Source of the DNA: Thermohalobaculum sp050043005
GTDB lineage: Bacteria > Pseudomonadota > Alphaproteobacteria > Rhodobacterales > Rhodobacteraceae
DNA: 39,289 bases
Assembly: GCA_050043005.1 (NCBI GenBank)
Contig: JBHJIZ010000009.1
Location: forward strand, 1-39,289
Reading direction: 5' to 3'
Shown: positions 8,302 through 17,730 of the stretch, in pieces
Layout of the letters: the number at the start of each line of letters is the position of its first letter
Numbering within the stretch: the first letter of the stretch is position 1
The notes under the pieces: model-generated
Databases searched by the model: none
What the model saw: the letters and a program-made list of their open reading frames with translations, nothing else
Told to the model about the DNA's origin: nothing
Position numbers and translations under genes: made by a program

Positions 8302-9512
8302 ACGGCTCCACCAACGGCAGCAACCGAGTCGCCGCCCGCGGCGTGGCGCTCGGCAAACCGCATGATGCGTTGAAACGATGACTCAAGCGCGTCATCAGCG
8401 ACCGTGAGCGCGATGCGAACATGCCCGGCGGCGGCGTTTCCGAAGCTTTCGGCTGGCATGACCGCAATACCCTCCTCGTCCAACAATGCTTCGGCGAACT
8501 CAATGCCGGACGCGGCGGCCGAGCGAACGTCGAGCATCACGTACATTCCGCCTTGGGGAGGCGAAATCCGCAACAGGTTCGACCCGGACACCGCATCGAC
8601 AGCGATGTTGCGACGCCGCCGGTAACGGTCGGATACAGCAGCCTCGAGTTCGGGATGTTCCTGCAGCGCAAACACGGCTGCGTCCTGCAGGAATCCCGGA
8701 AGCCCATAGGTCGTGGTTCCAGCGAGATCGACCATACGCTCGATCAACTCCTGCGGGCCGAGCGCCCAGCCGATCCGAGCACCGGTCATGGCGAAACCCT
8801 TGGACATGGATCCGATCACAATGGTTCGCTCGGCCATGCCTGGCAGTGTCCGCGGCGAGACGTGCTCACCGTCGAAAACCTGGCTGTCGTACAATTCGTC
8901 CGAGATCAGCCAGAGATCGCGTCGGACACACAGATCCGCCAGGGCTTCCAATCGGTCGCGTGCATAGACGGCACCGGTCGGGTTGTTCGGCGTGTTGATC
9001 AGGATTGCCCGCGTGTCATCCGCCAAGGCCGCCTCAATCGCGGCAACGTCCGGCTGAAAACCATCCTCGGCGCGCGTCGGCACAACGATCGGGCGGGCGC
9101 ACGCTGCTCGAACTGTCAGATCGAAACTCGCGTAGTACGGATCGAGGACGACACAGGACTGACCCGGATCCAGCACCGCCGTCATCGCCGCGAAGATCGC
9201 ACCCTGCCCGCCCGAGGTTACGATGACATTCTCGGGTTGCGCAGGTTGCTGGTTGAGCTGTTCCGAGCGGCGCGCAATCGCCTCCCGCAAGGGTCGGATA
9301 CCCGCCATCGTCGTGTAACCCAGATGACCCGCGTCAGCGCTTTGCGTCATCGCCCGCAGGATCGCTGGGTCCGTTTTGATGTCGTGATCGCCAATCGAAA
9401 GCATCACGATTGGCTTGCCTGCCGCGCGCAGTTTAGTTGCGCGATAGTGCACCGCCCACCCATCGCCACCAGCGGCGACAATGGACGTGATCCGCCGGGA
9501 CAACTCGGGCAT
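8283..9512 (-). CDS. Pyridoxal phosphate-dependent aminotransferase, class I/II
   Basis: A fold-type I aminotransferase of 409 residues, cytoplasmic. Motifs seen are GYTTMAGIRPLREAIA near 65-80, TPNNPTG at 174-180, the PLP-contacting SDELYD at 204-209 and the Schiff-base Lys238 in SMSKGF. These place it with aspartate/tyrosine/aromatic-type aminotransferases; the exact substrate is not clear. A gagg ribosome site precedes ATG 9512. It converges with the amino acid dehydrogenase and overlaps it by 19 bases, so both gene ends are fixed by overlapping reading frames and no terminator fits between them. Confidence 0.9.
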   Translation of the reverse strand: MPELSRRITSIVAAGGDGWAVHYRATKLRAAGKPIVMLSIGDHDIKTDPAILRAMTQSADAGHLGYTTMAGIRPLREAIARRSEQLNQQPAQPENVIVTSGGQGAIFAAMTAVLDPGQSCVVLDPYYASFDLTVRAACARPIVVPTRAEDGFQPDVAAIEAALADDTRAILINTPNNPTGAVYARDRLEALADLCVRRDLWLISDELYDSQVFDGEHVSPRTLPGMAERTIVIGSMSKGFAMTGARIGWALGPQELIERMVDLAGTTTYGLPGFLQDAAVFALQEHPELEAAVSDRYRRRRNIAVDAVSGSNLLRISPPQGGMYVMLDVRSAAASGIEFAEALLDEEGIAVMPAESFGNAAAGHVRIALTVADDALESSFQRIMRFAERHAAGGDSVAAVGGAVQSPLA

Positions 9513-9576
9513 TCTTTGACCTCAATAAGGGGTGCGGTCGCCCATTCGCGCTACGACGACTCGCTTCAGTTTCCCT

Positions 9577-11028
9577 TTACTGCGATACAGACAGTGGAAC
9601 AAAGCGCAAGTCGCCTTCGCTCTCGATCAGAAACAGCACTGACTTGCGGTCTGCTGACTGTGCCTCGGCGACCTTGGCTTCTACCTCGGCCGGGCTCACG
9701 ACTGGCTCTTGACCGACTTCCACGATCACATCGCCGGGCCGAACTCCCTTCTCGGCGGCGATGCTCGCCTCGGCAACTTCGCTGATCAGCACCCCTGAGA
9801 CTTCTTCGGTCAATCCGAATTCCGCACGCGCCGCATCGGACAATGGCTTGATCGTCAAGCCGAATACCTCGAGGACGGTCTCGTTGCCTTCCTCGGGCTC
9901 GACAGTTGCTGCCGGCGCGCTGGCGATCGCACCCTCGTCCAACAGACCGATGTCGACCCTGAGGGTCTGCGTCTTACCTTTGCGGAAGATCACCACGCGG
10001 ACGGTTTTCTCGACCTCGGTCTCGGCGACCATGCGCGGGAGGTCGCGCATTTCCTCGACATCCCGACCGTCGAACTTGATGATCACGTCACCTGCTTCGA
10101 CACCTGCGGCCTCGGCAGGCCCACCGCCGGTCACTTCGGCCACCAAGGCGCCCATGGCGCGATCCATGCCGAGAGCCTCGGCCAATTCGTCGTTCACGGT
10201 CTGGATGCGAACACCAAGCCAACCACGCCGCGTGACACCGAAATTCTGCAATTGATCTACGATTTTGCTGGCAAGGTTCGACGGGACCGAGAAACCGATG
10301 CCAATGGAGCCGCCTGTTGGGGAAATGATCGCGGTATTCACGCCGATCACCTCACCATCCATATTGAACAGAGGCCCACCGGAATTGCCCCGGTTGATCG
10401 CGGCATCGGTCTGTATAAAATCGTCATAGCGGCCGGCATTGATGTCGCGATTGCGCGCCGAGATGATCCCCGCTGAAACCGATCCGGCGAACCCCAGTGG
10501 GTTCCCGATTGCGATCACCCAGTCGCCGACGCGCGACGCATCGCTGTCGCCGAAGCTCACGAAGGGCAGCGGTGCATCGTGTTCGATCTTCAGAACTGCA
10601 ATGTCTGTTTGAGGGTCGGTGCCGACCACTGTAGCCGTCAGCGAGAGCCCATTCGGGAAATTCACAGTGATCTCATCTGCGTCTTCGATGACGTGATTGT
10701 TCGTCACGACGACGCCGTCTGCACTGATGACGAAGCCAGATCCCAGGGACTGGACCCGGCGTGGCGCGCCATCACCGCCCCGCGGATTGAGATCTCGGAA
10801 GAGGTCTTCAATCGGGGAGCGGTCGTTTGTGTTAACGTTTTGCGCTGTGGAGATGTTCACGACCGAAGGGCTAAGACGCTCGGCAAGATCGGCAAAGCTC
10901 TCTGGCACCGCATGCGCCGGTGTCGCGATCAAAGGCCCAGCCACAAGCGCACATGCAAGCAGCAAAGCTGCAATGAAGCGCCCGAACACACATTCTGTCC
11001 GAGACTGGTTACAAGTGAGAGCATTCAC
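9577..11028 (-). CDS. degP: Periplasmic serine endoprotease, Do/HtrA (DegP) family
   Basis: Periplasmic protease and chaperone for misfolded envelope proteins. A signal peptide covers about residues 1-40, ending PAHA. The catalytic triad is His112 (TNNHV), Asp142 (QTDIAV) and Ser216 (RGNSGGPL). Two PDZ domains follow; the first has GWLGV then GDVIIKFDG, the second GDVIVEVG near the C-terminus. I chose GTG 11028 because aggag stands 8 bases upstream and the resulting N-terminus gives a clean signal peptide at 483 residues. The frame is open 50 codons further but that part looks non-coding. It is the last gene of the hflK-hflC-DUF2065-degP series, a typical alphaproteobacterial quality-control cluster. 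Confidence 0.94.
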   Translation of the reverse strand: MNALTCNQSRTECVFGRFIAALLLACALVAGPLIATPAHAVPESFADLAERLSPSVVNISTAQNVNTNDRSPIEDLFRDLNPRGGDGAPRRVQSLGSGFVISADGVVVTNNHVIEDADEITVNFPNGLSLTATVVGTDPQTDIAVLKIEHDAPLPFVSFGDSDASRVGDWVIAIGNPLGFAGSVSAGIISARNRDINAGRYDDFIQTDAAINRGNSGGPLFNMDGEVIGVNTAIISPTGGSIGIGFSVPSNLASKIVDQLQNFGVTRRGWLGVRIQTVNDELAEALGMDRAMGALVAEVTGGGPAEAAGVEAGDVIIKFDGRDVEEMRDLPRMVAETEVEKTVRVVIFRKGKTQTLRVDIGLLDEGAIASAPAATVEPEEGNETVLEVFGLTIKPLSDAARAEFGLTEEVSGVLISEVAEASIAAEKGVRPGDVIVEVGQEPVVSPAEVEAKVAEAQSADRKSVLFLIESEGDLRFVPLSVSQ

Positions 11029-11134
11029 GACATTATCTCCTCGATGGGACAGGCTGGGCCGCATTCGAAACGCAGGAAAGGTCCAAGTTCGACGCCTGTG
11101 CGTTGATGCAAACGTACTGAAAGCCGCCGCCGGA

Positions 11135-11329
11135 TCAACCGGAGAAACCTCCCCGAATTGTGAGGTATGCGACCACACCCAAGCCTATGCACACAAGCCC
11201 GATACGCTGCAGGCCTTCCTGATCGATGTCCTTCATCGCTGCCAGGATCTCTGGCAGCGACCGGGCCATGATGGCAAGTGCCAACCCTTCGAAGATCAGC
11301 ATCAGCGCGAGCGCTGCGAGAAGGTCCAT
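11135..11329 (-). CDS. DUF2065 small membrane protein
   Basis: A 64-residue protein with two predicted membrane helices (about residues 4-22 and 43-58), starting MDLLAALALMLIFEGL. The pattern matches DUF2065, which commonly sits just after hflC. The function is unknown; the position suggests a link to the HflKC complex or its FtsH partner (inference). It starts 10 bases after the hflC stop and is followed by about 106 bases before the degP start. Confidence 0.88.
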   Translation of the reverse strand: MDLLAALALMLIFEGLALAIMARSLPEILAAMKDIDQEGLQRIGLVCIGLGVVAYLTIRGGFSG

Positions 11330-11339
11330 TCAAGACCGC

Positions 11340-12212
11340 TTAGTTGGCGCTTCTGATCGCGTCCGACTTAAGATAATCAAAGAACTCGGAGTCAGGCGAG
11401 ATCACCATGGTCGAATTAGCGCCCCTGAGCGCACGCTCGTATGCAGTCATCGACCGATAGAACGCGAAGAACTCCTCGTCCTTTCCGAATGCTTCGGCGA
11501 AGATCCTGTTGCGTTCCGCATCGGCTTCACCACGCGTGATCTCGGCTTGACGCTGTGCGTCCGAGACGAGTTCTACCGCTTCGCGATCGGCCGTTGCACG
11601 AACCTCCTGGGCGCGTTCCTTACCACGCGCCCGCTCGTCCGCGGCTTCCCGCTCACGCTCTGCGTTCATACGATTGAACGTTGCATTCAGGTTCTGCTCC
11701 GGAAGATCCGCGCGCCGGATCCGGACGTCGACCATTTCGACGCCAAGCGTCAGAGCTTCTGTCCGCACCGAGTCGCGGATCCGTGCCATCAGGACCGTCC
11801 GCTCCGGTGACAGAACGTCGGCCGAGCGCACAGAACCCAGAACCTCGCGAAGACCGGCATTGAGGATACTGACCAGTCGCTGGGCTGCGTTGAATTCGGT
11901 CTGTGCTGCCTGGCGGAACAGGACGACATCGAAGATCCGCCAGCGCGCGAAGGCATCAACCACCAAGCGGCGTTCGTCCGCTGGCGTAACTTCTAGTTCG
12001 GTTGTCTCGAGCGGAAGGATCCGGCCTTCATAGTACACGACCTCTTCGATGAACGGGACCTTGAAGCCGATGCCCGGGTCGTTCTTGACTTGCTTGACCT
12101 CACCAAAGCGCAGCACGAGCGCCTGTTTGCGTTCGTCGACGATGAAGACCGACGACAGAATGACGACCAGAACGACAACAACGATACCGATAAGAATGGG
12201 AAGACGGCGCAT
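11340..12212 (-). CDS. hflC: Protease modulator HflC (SPFH/band 7 family)
   Basis: Membrane-anchored SPFH-domain protein that forms a large cage with HflK around the FtsH protease and modulates it. An N-terminal membrane helix spans about residues 5-27. The band 7 domain follows (LVLRFGEVK, GIGFKVPF), then a long charged helical region (about 190-260) rich in Glu, Ala and Arg, typical of the cage helices. It has 290 residues, normal for HflC. Its ATG shares one base with the hflK stop (tgatg), so the two are translationally coupled. DUF2065 follows 10 bases after its stop. Confidence 0.95.
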   Translation of the reverse strand: MRRLPILIGIVVVVLVVILSSVFIVDERKQALVLRFGEVKQVKNDPGIGFKVPFIEEVVYYEGRILPLETTELEVTPADERRLVVDAFARWRIFDVVLFRQAAQTEFNAAQRLVSILNAGLREVLGSVRSADVLSPERTVLMARIRDSVRTEALTLGVEMVDVRIRRADLPEQNLNATFNRMNAEREREAADERARGKERAQEVRATADREAVELVSDAQRQAEITRGEADAERNRIFAEAFGKDEEFFAFYRSMTAYERALRGANSTMVISPDSEFFDYLKSDAIRSAN

Positions 12213-13378
12213 CAGTTGGTTCCTCCACGACGAAGCTCATTCAGTGGAAGGTACGGCACGACACCCTGCCCGTTCGAGCCACCGGTGTTTTCGTCGATGA
12301 TGATTTTCTCAACGTCCCCGAAAACCCGTTCGATCGTTTCGAGATAGAGACGTTTCCGCGTCACTTCCGGCGCCAAGACATATTCCTCATTGACTGCCGA
12401 AAAGCGCGACGCTTCACCTTTTGCCTCGTTCACGACCTGAGCACGATAGGCCTCGGCCTCCTGCAAGAGCTGGGCGACCTGACCACGCGCAGCGGCAAGT
12501 TGCTGGTTTGCATAGGCTTCGGCCCGCTTTTCTTCCGTGTCGCGATCCTGTTCCGCTGCTTGCACGTCGCGGAACGAGTCGATGACTTCCCGTGGTGGGT
12601 CCGCACCGTCGAAGTTGACGCGGACGATGTTCACGCCGGCCTCGTAGCTTTCGAGAGTTGACTGGATCAGCTCCTGAACGTCTTGCGCAATCACCGCACG
12701 ATCGCGCGACAGGATCGGCCTCAACTCGGACCGCGCAATGACCTCGCGCATCGCCGATTCCGAAACCGACTTGATCGTGTCTTCCGGTGCGGCAAGGTTG
12801 AACAGAAACTTATCAGGCTCGCGAATGTTCCAAACAACCTGGAAATCGATATCGACGATGTTCTCGTCACCGGTCAGCATCAGACCTTCTTCTGCCCGCG
12901 TCCCGGACGTTCGGTTGCCCGTCCCGATATCGATCGTGTTTTCCCGTGTAACCGCCAGCTTCTCGTACGTAACCACCGGCCAGGGCGCGAAGTTCAAACC
13001 CTCGGTCCCGATCTGGCTGAACTCTCCGAAGAACAGCTCGACCGATAGTTCCTGGGTCTCGACGCGGTAGAGCGACTGGTAGACCCAGAACCCTACCAGC
13101 AAGACCGGGATCAGGTATGGCAGCGCCTTGTCCATGCCCGAACCGGGACGGCCGCCACCACCCCCGCCGGAGCCGTTTGTACCGCCGCCCTTGCCTCCAA
13201 GGACAACACGGAGCTTGTCCCGACCCTTCCGGATCAGGTCGTCTAGATCGGGGCCCTGCTGGTTGCCGCCGCCACCGCCGCCACCGCCGCCCCAGGGGCC
13301 TTTGCCCCCGTTGCCTCGGTTCTTGCCGCCGCCGCCCCAGGGACCGCCGCCACCCCCATTATTCGAGTTATATGGCAT
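12212..13378 (-). CDS. hflK: Protease modulator HflK (SPFH/band 7 family)
   Basis: Partner of HflC in the FtsH-regulating membrane complex. The first 80 or so residues are a Gly-, Pro- and Trp-rich low-complexity stretch (PWGGGG repeats), common in alphaproteobacterial HflK. A membrane helix at roughly 88-104 (YLIPVLLVGFWVYQSL) precedes the SPFH domain, where ELFFGEFSQIGTEG is the band 7 start. A long Glu/Ala-rich helix follows. The Gly-rich codons make the DNA at 13150-13370 strongly strand-biased. It has 388 residues and is the first gene of the hflK-hflC-DUF2065-degP series. Confidence 0.95.
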   Translation of the reverse strand: MPYNSNNGGGGGPWGGGGKNRGNGGKGPWGGGGGGGGGNQQGPDLDDLIRKGRDKLRVVLGGKGGGTNGSGGGGGGRPGSGMDKALPYLIPVLLVGFWVYQSLYRVETQELSVELFFGEFSQIGTEGLNFAPWPVVTYEKLAVTRENTIDIGTGNRTSGTRAEEGLMLTGDENIVDIDFQVVWNIREPDKFLFNLAAPEDTIKSVSESAMREVIARSELRPILSRDRAVIAQDVQELIQSTLESYEAGVNIVRVNFDGADPPREVIDSFRDVQAAEQDRDTEEKRAEAYANQQLAAARGQVAQLLQEAEAYRAQVVNEAKGEASRFSAVNEEYVLAPEVTRKRLYLETIERVFGDVEKIIIDENTGGSNGQGVVPYLPLNELRRGGTN

Positions 13379-13434
13379 GCTCCGCTCGCGTTTTGATTGA
13401 ATGCTCGTTCATAGCGCCTTGTAGACAGATTGTC

Positions 13435-13453
13435 GGCCCCAGTGATCGGGGCC
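13435..13453 (-). terminator. Possible terminator hairpin between gor and hflK
   Basis: A 6-bp all-GC stem (ggcccc 13435-13440, ggggcc 13448-13453) with a 7-base loop lies between the gor stop and the hflK start. No T-tract follows on the minus strand, so it may be a pause or Rho-assisted site. Confidence 0.35.
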
Positions 13454-13509
13454 ATTCCGCGCAGGCCACAGGTGGTTGCCCGCACGGACATTTCAAGTCT
13501 GAAACAAAG

Positions 13510-14865
13510 CTAACGCGTTGGCGTCTTCATCGTCACGAGCTCCTCCGATGCCGTTGGATGAACTGCCACCGTCCGGTCGAAGTCGGCCTTGGTCGCTCCC
13601 ATCTTCACAGCGATCGCGGCCATCTGGATCATCTCGCCCGCGCCGTGCCCGACGATGTGGACGCCCAGCACTTTCTGCGAGCTCTTCTCGACGATCATCT
13701 TCATCAGCATCTTTTCGTCGCGCCCGCAGATTGTGTGCATCATGGCACGGAACGTTGAGACATAGACATCAAGCTCGTGGTCCTCACGCGCCTGCTCCTC
13801 GCCCAGACCCACCGTGCCAATCTCGGGCTGGGTGAAGACCGCCGTGGCCACAAGTTCGTGATCAGGCTTGGTCGGGTTCGAATTGAAGACCGTTTCAGCA
13901 AAGGCCTGGCCCTCGCGGATCGCGACCGGGGTCAGCGCCATCCGGTCGGTCACGTCGCCCACGGCATAGATCGAGGGGATGTTGGTCTGTGACCAGGCAT
14001 CGACGATGCCCTCGCCCTTTTTGCCAAGGGCGACACCGGCATTCTCCAGCCCCATCCTGGCGGTGTTCGGAATGCGACCCGTCGCGAACATCACCAGATC
14101 GGCCTCTTGCGTCGAGCCATCGGTCAGCGTCACGACAAGCCCGGCATCGGTCTTGTCGATACGGGTCACGTCGGTGTTGAATTTGAAAGCGACGCCCTTC
14201 TTGGCCATCTCCGCGGCGACGTGCTCGCGCATCTCGCCGTCAAAGCCGCGCAGGATCATGTCCTTGCGATAGACTTGCGTCACGCCCGACCCCAAGCCGT
14301 TCAGGATCCCGGCAAACTCCGATGCGATGTAACCGCCACCAACGATCATGGCGCGTTTCGGATGCTCGGGCACGTGGAAGATCTCGTTCGATGTGATGGC
14401 ATGTTCGCGTCCCGGGAAATCAGGCACGAACGGCGTGCCACCCGTTGCGATCAGGATATGCTTGGCCGTCACCGTGCGGTTTTCCGCGACCAAGCGCACC
14501 GTGTGCGGGTCGACCACCTCGGCGCGGGTCCGCAGCACTTCGACACCGGCACCGTTCAGGTTCTTCGCGTAGATCCCTTCGAGCCGGTCGATCTCGACGT
14601 CCTTGTTGGCGATCAGCTTGGCCCAGTCGAACGAGCTTTCGCCGACAGTCCAGCCAAAGCCTTCCGCGTCCTCAAACGCTTCCGAGAAGGACGACGCGTA
14701 CACCATGAGCTTCTTCGGCACACAACCACGGATCACACACGTTCCGCCATAGCGGTACTCCTCGGCGATCGCGACCTTGGCACCATAGTTGGCCGAGATC
14801 CGCGCTGCCCGGACCCCGCCCGAACCGCCGCCTATGACGAAGAGATCATAATCAAACGCGCTCAT
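13510..14865 (-). CDS. gor: Glutathione-disulfide reductase
   Basis: FAD-containing enzyme that reduces GSSG to glutathione with NADPH in the cytoplasm. The FAD-binding GGGSGG is at residues 12-17. The redox-active disulfide is Cys43 and Cys48 in GGTCVIRGCVPKK. A second Rossmann motif GGGYIASEFAG (about 176-186) binds NADPH, and the dimer-interface catalytic His436 sits in VHPTASEEL. It has 451 residues, normal for the family. An aaagga ribosome site precedes ATG 14865. It follows rpiA and a small secreted protein on the same strand. Confidence 0.95.
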   Translation of the reverse strand: MSAFDYDLFVIGGGSGGVRAARISANYGAKVAIAEEYRYGGTCVIRGCVPKKLMVYASSFSEAFEDAEGFGWTVGESSFDWAKLIANKDVEIDRLEGIYAKNLNGAGVEVLRTRAEVVDPHTVRLVAENRTVTAKHILIATGGTPFVPDFPGREHAITSNEIFHVPEHPKRAMIVGGGYIASEFAGILNGLGSGVTQVYRKDMILRGFDGEMREHVAAEMAKKGVAFKFNTDVTRIDKTDAGLVVTLTDGSTQEADLVMFATGRIPNTARMGLENAGVALGKKGEGIVDAWSQTNIPSIYAVGDVTDRMALTPVAIREGQAFAETVFNSNPTKPDHELVATAVFTQPEIGTVGLGEEQAREDHELDVYVSTFRAMMHTICGRDEKMLMKMIVEKSSQKVLGVHIVGHGAGEMIQMAAIAVKMGATKADFDRTVAVHPTASEELVTMKTPTR

Positions 14866-14934
14866 GGTACTGTCCTTTCCGGAGTGTTGTGGACCCCGCA
14901 GCTAAGGGGTGGATGTCTTTACGTCAACGTCAGG

Positions 14935-15486
14935 TCACGAGCGCTTGATGGATATTGCAGCACCGCCCAGACAGGGGGCGATTTCTCGCAGCTTCGGCGC
15001 GTAATTCTGCTTGAGAATGACCCATTTCTCGCGCTTCATTAGCCTGATCCTGTTCCGATGTGCGACGGTGTAAGCGTTGGCCCTTTCTTCGCCGACCACG
15101 TCGAGAGCACTTGGCCGAGAGGCATCAACAAAGGAAAATCTGCGCAGTTCGGCAAGCGTGAAATGATCCGCAAGCACGCGGGCGAGCATCGAATGCAATC
15201 TGTCGAAGACTTCATGGACCCAGTCGGTCAAGAGCGCAGAAATCTGATCTCGGTTCCGGTCGACAGTGTTGCCACATGTCGCGCGCATGTGATCTAGCGA
15301 GCCACTTAAGGACGTTGCGAGCACCCATTCGGGACCCTTCGGCGACAATGCTTGCAAGTCTTTTACGTGAGACAACGCCAACTGGTATCTGGCATCAAAG
15401 TCGTCTCCGGCTCGAGCAGCCAACGGTCCCAAGACCAGCGAAAGACCAAGTACTATCCAAGTCAGCGTGCGCACAACGCTACTCAT
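14935..15486 (-). CDS. Small secreted protein, possibly DUF2059-like
   Basis: A 183-residue protein with a clear Sec signal peptide (MSSVVRTLTWIVLGLSLVLG, cleavage near the AARA motif at about 25). The mature part is alpha-helical and charged. The segment TLAELRRFSFVDASRPSALD resembles the region of DUF2059 proteins that reads EL...FY.SP.G, but the key aromatic and Gly are not all there, so the family call is tentative. Two Cys are present in the mature part. ATG 15486 overlaps the rpiA stop by 8 bases; the frame is open 19 codons more, but that overlap is with rpiA. Function unknown. It is probably co-transcribed as rpiA-this gene-gor. Confidence 0.65.
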   Translation of the reverse strand: MSSVVRTLTWIVLGLSLVLGPLAARAGDDFDARYQLALSHVKDLQALSPKGPEWVLATSLSGSLDHMRATCGNTVDRNRDQISALLTDWVHEVFDRLHSMLARVLADHFTLAELRRFSFVDASRPSALDVVGEERANAYTVAHRNRIRLMKREKWVILKQNYAPKLREIAPCLGGAAISIKRS

Positions 15487-16186
15487 CCAAATGAAATGTC
15501 CGAATCGAGCCGTCTTCGGCGCCCACAACAACCACCGACGCAATCCCGCAGAACAGCCCGGTTTCTACAACACCCGGAATGAGATTCAGATCCCGGTTCA
15601 GCGAGGCCGCATCGCCAATGCGTTTGAGGTTCAGGTCCAGGATAAAGTGTCCTTCGTCCGTTACGAACGCATTTTCACCCGACCGGATCGCCCAGGCCTG
15701 CCCTTCGACATCACTCTCGGCAAGACAGCGGGAAATCAACTTGCCGGTGGTTTCCCAACCGAAGCGGATGACCTCGACCGATAGCGGAAAGGCACCGAGC
15801 GTCTCGACCTGTTTCGAGGTATCCGAGATCACGATCATCCGGTCGGACGCGGCCGCGACGATCTTTTCCTGCAGCAATGCGCCCCCTGCCCCTTTGATCA
15901 GGTTCAGATCCGGATCGAACTCGTCCGCGCCGTCGACCACCAGATCCAACCATCCGGCCTGATCCAGCGTCAGCAGCGGGATGCCCAGCCGGTCGGCCTG
16001 CGCCTTTGTCACCGAGGACGTCGGCACGCCGGTCACGCGCTTTCCGCTCTCGGCCAGCAATTCGACAAACCACTTCGCGGTCGAGCCGGTGCCCAGGCCC
16101 AGCTTCATCCCGTCTTCAACAAAGTCCAGCGCCTTGGCGGCTGCTGCGCGCTTGGCGATATCAGATGGGCTCAGTGCGTCCGCCAT
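15479..16186 (-). CDS. rpiA: Ribose-5-phosphate isomerase A
   Basis: Interconverts ribose 5-phosphate and ribulose 5-phosphate in the pentose phosphate pathway. GLGTGST at residues 30-36 binds phosphate. Asp85 and Asp88 in DGADEFD, and Lys98 and Glu107 in the LIKGAGGALLQEK segment, match the known catalytic set. ATG 16186 has gagggag upstream and gives 235 residues, close to the family norm; the upstream 25 codons of open frame are not conserved-looking. It is the first gene of the probable rpiA-gor operon. Confidence 0.95.
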   Translation of the reverse strand: MADALSPSDIAKRAAAAKALDFVEDGMKLGLGTGSTAKWFVELLAESGKRVTGVPTSSVTKAQADRLGIPLLTLDQAGWLDLVVDGADEFDPDLNLIKGAGGALLQEKIVAAASDRMIVISDTSKQVETLGAFPLSVEVIRFGWETTGKLISRCLAESDVEGQAWAIRSGENAFVTDEGHFILDLNLKRIGDAASLNRDLNLIPGVVETGLFCGIASVVVVGAEDGSIRTFHLDE

Positions 16187-16298
16187 CTTCTCCCTCAGCA
16201 TGAATCGCATTCGTCGCCCAGTTAGCACAGAGTGTCGCCGGTCCGCAGGACAGAAACGCAACCTGTTCTAGATCACACAGACAATCGGGAGATCCAGA

Positions 16299-17696
16299 AT
16301 GTTCCTCAGCGTGTTCGACATCTTCAAGATCGGCGTCGGACCGTCGAGTTCCCACACCATGGGACCGATGGTCGCCGCGGCGCGGTTTCTTGATGATCTC
16401 AGATCGGGCCGCAACCGCATCCCGGGCGCGGGCGCTCCGGCGCGGGTCTCGTGCCGATTGCATGGCTCGCTGGCATTCACGGGCAAGGGGCACGCAACCG
16501 ACCGTGCGGTTGTTCTGGGCCTTGCCGGGTTCGCGCCCGACACGCTCGACGCCCAAAAGGCCGAAGCTGCCCTGAAGGCGATCGCATCTGACAAGCACGT
16601 TGCGCCGGACGGCCTGACCCTTGCTTTCGACCCGGACAAGGACGTCGTGTTCGATTACGGGCCACCGCTCGAGGGTCACGCGAATGGCATGGTGCTCGAG
16701 GCTCATGACGCGCGGGATGCGCAGGCTCACCGCGAAACCTATTTCTCTATCGGTGGCGGCTTCGTGCTGACCGCAGGCGAACTGGCCGATCCTGACAAAC
16801 TCGACACTCAGACGGCTGACGCAAAAATCCCCTTCCCGTTCGAGACGGCTGATCAGATGCTCGCGATGGCGGAGAAGTCGGGCCTAACCATCGCTGAAAT
16901 GAAACGGCGCAACGAGGAGGTTACGCATCCCCGGGCCGAATTAAACAAGGGCATCGATCGTCTGCTCGAAGTCATGGACAGTTGTATCGAGCGCGGTCTG
17001 GCGCAGGATGGTATCCTTCCCGGCGGTTTGAACGTCCGTCGCCGGGCGCCTGGTATTCATGGACAGCTCAAGGACGAATCTGGCCTCAATCAACCCGCTC
17101 CACACATCGTCAACGACTGTATCAGCGTCTACGCGATGGCCGTCAACGAGGAGAACGCCGCCGGTGGCCAAGTCGTCACAGCACCGACCAACGGTGCCGC
17201 AGGTGTCGTGCCCGCGATCCTGCGCTACTACCGTGATCACATCACGGGGGCGACACATGACGGTCTGCGCGACATGTTGCTGACCGCAGCCGCGAGCGGC
17301 GGGATCGTCAAGCTCAACGCCTCGATCTCCGGTGCCGAATGCGGATGTCAGGCCGAGGTCGGATCGGCCTCGGCCATGGCCGCAGGCGCACTGTGTGCCG
17401 CGATGGGTGGAAACCCGAAAAAGGTCGAGAATGCCGCCGAGATCGCGTTGGAGCACCACCTCGGCATGACCTGCGATCCAATCAAGGGACTGGTTCAGGT
17501 GCCATGCATTGAACGCAACGGGCTGGGCGCCATCAAGGCCGTCTCTGCGGCGTCGCTGTCCCTGCGGGGTGATGGCCACCACCTTGTCTCTCTGGATGCC
17601 TGTATCAAGACGATGAAGGAAACCGGCGCAGACATGTCGCACAAATACAAGGAGACCTCGCTCGGCGGGCTCGCAGTGAACGTACCGGATTGCTAG
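16299..17696 (+). CDS. sdaA: L-serine ammonia-lyase (single-chain, 4Fe-4S)
   Basis: Deaminates L-serine to pyruvate and ammonia with a catalytic [4Fe-4S] cluster. The N-terminal beta domain holds FKIGVGPSSSHTMGP (about 8-22), the family signature. The C-terminal alpha domain has the conserved SGAECGCQAEVG and HHLGMTCDPIKG segments that supply cluster cysteines. The 465 residues cover both domains in one chain. It is divergent from rpiA and converges on the ABA4-like gene. A short palindrome (gagcgcgcgctc, 17696-17707) overlaps the stop but has no T-tract. Confidence 0.95.
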   Translation: MFLSVFDIFKIGVGPSSSHTMGPMVAAARFLDDLRSGRNRIPGAGAPARVSCRLHGSLAFTGKGHATDRAVVLGLAGFAPDTLDAQKAEAALKAIASDKHVAPDGLTLAFDPDKDVVFDYGPPLEGHANGMVLEAHDARDAQAHRETYFSIGGGFVLTAGELADPDKLDTQTADAKIPFPFETADQMLAMAEKSGLTIAEMKRRNEEVTHPRAELNKGIDRLLEVMDSCIERGLAQDGILPGGLNVRRRAPGIHGQLKDESGLNQPAPHIVNDCISVYAMAVNEENAAGGQVVTAPTNGAAGVVPAILRYYRDHITGATHDGLRDMLLTAAASGGIVKLNASISGAECGCQAEVGSASAMAAGALCAAMGGNPKKVENAAEIALEHHLGMTCDPIKGLVQVPCIERNGLGAIKAVSAASLSLRGDGHHLVSLDACIKTMKETGADMSHKYKETSLGGLAVNVPDC

Positions 17697-17730
17697 AGCG
17701 CGCGCTCATGGCCTTGGCGTCCGTGGCCCG

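Noticed and set aside
8421..9785. Long plus-strand open frame of 454 codons opposite the aminotransferase and degP genes
   Set aside because: It is antisense to two well-supported genes, has no recognisable domain and no ribosome site; long antisense frames are expected in GC-rich DNA.
13150..13370. Simple repeat of ccgccacc units as a possible regulatory array
   Set aside because: It is the coding sequence of the Gly-rich N-terminus of HflK, common in the family.
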